This document shows, piece by piece, positions 62,321 to 64,000 of a stretch of DNA of 64,000 nt (its first letter is position 1; the number at the start of each line of letters is the position of its first letter). The position numbers were made by a program, and so were the translations under genes. Source of the DNA: Rhizomicrobium palustre. Lineage in GTDB: Bacteria; Pseudomonadota; Alphaproteobacteria; Micropepsales; Micropepsaceae. Under the pieces are notes generated by a model, which saw nothing but the letters and a program-made list of their open reading frames with translations, made no database searches and was not told the DNA's origin. The stretch covers positions 1,984,139 through 2,048,138 of the forward strand of contig NZ_JAASRM010000001.1 of NCBI RefSeq assembly GCF_011761565.1, read 5' to 3'.

Positions 62321-64000
62321 GCAGCCCAGAGGCTGGTTCCTCCGGCTCACATGTGCAATCTGATCCCCAGAACTTCCGCCTGAACGCTCTTTTCTTCCGG
62401 CGGCTGGGCGGTCTCTTGCGCCCCTATTGGTTTCGCAAAGGCGCATGGCTTTCTTGGGCTATGCTGCTGGTGATGACCTTCGCCGGGTCCACCTACAGCA
62501 TCGTGGGTGGTGTGGTTTCCACGCTGACAGCGCGTCAGGCCGATGCCTTGGTCGCAAAGCAGGTAGGGCAGTATTGGTGGTTCTGGGGGCTGCTGACCGG
62601 CCTTGTGGTTCTGCGCTATCTCACCATCAATCTGCAGAATTACGTCAGTGCACGGCTTAATTTGGGCTGGCGCCAGTGGCTGAGCACGGAGCTCATCGAC
62701 CGCTATTTGCGCAACAAGACCTACTATCAGATCAACATCGATCGCGATCTCGACAATCCGGATCAGCGAATCCAGGAAAGCGTCTTTCCTTTTTGCGATG
62801 CCATGACCCAGGTTCCCCAGCGCGTGATGACGGCGGGGATCGATATCATGGTGCAGGTCGTCATTCTGATGGCGATTTCGCCCGCGATGTTCGTCGCGAC
62901 ATTGGTCTTTACGGCGGTTCAGGCCGTCCTGACCTTGGTGGTCTATAAGCCGCTCATTCGTCTGCAATGGAACAGCACGATTTCGGAAGCGGATTTTCGC
63001 TATGGCCTGCTGCACGTCCGCGATAACGCCGAGACGGTGGCGTTCTATAGAGGCGAGGAAGCCGAGCGCAAGCATCTCCTGGCGCGCCTCACCGATGCGG
63101 TCAAGCGGCAGCTCGACATCAAATACTATCAGATCAGGGTGAACATCTTTTACCAGATCCTGGAAATTGTTTGGGACGTTATGCCGATGTTCCTGATCGC
63201 GCCGCTCTTCTTCCAGGGGCATATCAGCTTCGGTGCTATCGCGCAGGGCGCTGCCGCCGCGATGATGATCAAGCAGAGCCTTGGTCTGTTCAGCCAGTTC
63301 ATCCCGATCCTCAGCGCTGCTGCGCCCAATGTCGTTCGTCTGGCCGAGATTCAGGAGAAGTTCGATCGCCTCGACGCCGATGCGCCGCGGGACGAGAAAT
63401 CTTCTCGCACTCCCCGCATCAATCTGGTGCGCGGCGCCGAAATGGTTCGATTGCAGGATCTCTCGCTCACCACGCCGGGCGGGGAGCAGAGCCTGTTTCG
63501 GAACCTCGATTTGACGGTTCCCAATTCCAGGCGCTTGTTGATCACGGGCCAGACGGGGGTTGGGAAAAGCTCTCTGCTGCGCGCTATCGCAGGATTGTGG
63601 AACCGCGGCAATGGCGTGGTCGAAGTCCCCTCTTCGGACAAGATGCTATTCCTGCCGCAAAAGCCTTACATGGTGCTGGGTGATCTTCGCAGCCAGCTTA
63701 TTTATCCCCGCCAGGAATCGGACATTAGCGACGAGGCCCTCGAGAAAGTGCTGGAGCGGGTTCGCCTGGGCGGCCTGGCGCAGCGCTTTGGCGGATTTCA
63801 GTCAGAACGCGATTGGGCGCGCGTACTCTCCTTAGGGGAGCAACAGCGCATTGCCTTTGCGCGGATTTTGACAAACCGGCCGTCCTACGTTTTGCTCGAC
63901 GAGGCAACCAGTGCCGTCGATTTGGCAACGGAAGAACTGCTGTATCAGCTTTTATTGGAAACCGGGGCTACGGTTATCAGCGTGGCGCACCGCACAAGTG
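62317..64000 (+). CDS. SbmA/BacA/YddA-type ABC transporter, fused permease-ATPase (3' end outside window)
   Basis: 561 codons are visible. The N-terminal part has six membrane helices (about 40-330) of the ABC_membrane_2/SbmA-BacA type, with LTINLQNYVSARLNLGWRQWLS and RNKTYYQINIDRDLDNPDQRIQE, the conserved family stretch. The ATPase domain has Walker A GQTGVGKSS near 411, a Q-loop near 450, an LSLGEQQRIAFARIL signature near 508, Walker B YVLLDEATSAVD near 527 and the H-loop SVAHRTS at the window edge. YddA-like proteins lie beside PqqL and YddB in E. coli. It would move peptides or a small ligand across the inner membrane. It starts inside the stop codon of the protease gene. Confidence 0.9.
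   Translation, partial: MSSPEAGSSGSHVQSDPQNFRLNALFFRRLGGLLRPYWFRKGAWLSWAMLLVMTFAGSTYSIVGGVVSTLTARQADALVAKQVGQYWWFWGLLTGLVVLRYLTINLQNYVSARLNLGWRQWLSTELIDRYLRNKTYYQINIDRDLDNPDQRIQESVFPFCDAMTQVPQRVMTAGIDIMVQVVILMAISPAMFVATLVFTAVQAVLTLVVYKPLIRLQWNSTISEADFRYGLLHVRDNAETVAFYRGEEAERKHLLARLTDAVKRQLDIKYYQIRVNIFYQILEIVWDVMPMFLIAPLFFQGHISFGAIAQGAAAAMMIKQSLGLFSQFIPILSAAAPNVVRLAEIQEKFDRLDADAPRDEKSSRTPRINLVRGAEMVRLQDLSLTTPGGEQSLFRNLDLTVPNSRRLLITGQTGVGKSSLLRAIAGLWNRGNGVVEVPSSDKMLFLPQKPYMVLGDLRSQLIYPRQESDISDEALEKVLERVRLGGLAQRFGGFQSERDWARVLSLGEQQRIAFARILTNRPSYVLLDEATSAVDLATEELLYQLLLETGATVISVAHRTS

Overview
The window reads as the chromosome of a GC-rich, Gram-negative alphaproteobacterium that can live with little or no oxygen. 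The pointers are IalB-family proteins, an ExoY/TagA-type exopolysaccharide cluster, an MlaA lipoprotein, a CowN homologue, an FNR-type regulator with candidate FNR boxes, and a very large pyruvate:ferredoxin oxidoreductase. A fermentative, Rhizomicrobium-like lineage would fit, but that is an inference and no species can be named. No tRNA, rRNA, CRISPR array or complete insertion sequence was seen.

Layout. 1-6948 (minus): a translationally coupled pair, a 1654-residue NifJ-type PFOR with its own C-terminal ferredoxin-like domain, then a GltD-like NAD(P)H/FAD/Fe-S oxidoreductase cut by the window edge. 7562-10803: a small hypothetical gene with a clear terminator and a secreted M16 peptidase. 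10872-12595 (minus): a YqjD/YqjE-like membrane pair coupled to a Gfo/Idh/MocA oxidoreductase. 12860-20786 (plus): NAD(P)H:quinone reductase, an ADP-forming acyl-CoA synthetase fused to a GNAT acetyltransferase, an FNR-like regulator, a universal stress protein behind a perfect FNR-type box, and PEP carboxylase. Together with PFOR this reads as an acetyl-CoA/oxygen-limitation neighbourhood.

20854-32583: an XRE regulator diverges from an exopolysaccharide operon (initiating sugar transferase, TagA/WecG transferase, flippase, two GT2 enzymes, O-antigen ligase/polymerase-like protein, ATP-grasp enzyme, Wzc-like protein with a degraded kinase domain), followed by two coupled IalB-family genes. 32733-40714: an MdtABC-like RND efflux operon whose adaptor has a C-terminal cysteine-rich module. 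40774-48355: MlaA, a molybdopterin oxidoreductase with its cytochrome b, UxaC, a TPR protein, a HAD phosphatase and a Kup potassium transporter.

48893-56294: transglutaminase-like protein (catalytic His apparently lost), tRNA-dihydrouridine synthase, a secreted carbohydrate-binding-like protein, a membrane histidine kinase, CowN, a metallo-beta-lactamase-fold hydrolase, RecQ and a small membrane protein. 56295-57056 is an AT-richer stretch with no convincing gene and a G/C-run motif resembling integrase-associated attachment regions. It leads into the most striking locus, 57057-64000: a TonB-dependent receptor with an STN signalling domain, an M16 protease without a visible signal peptide and an SbmA/YddA-type ABC exporter/importer. 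This three-gene set matches the logic of the protease-associated import systems (FusA/FusC/FusD; YddB/PqqL/YddA), in which a receptor imports a protein or peptide ligand and an M16 protease cleaves it.
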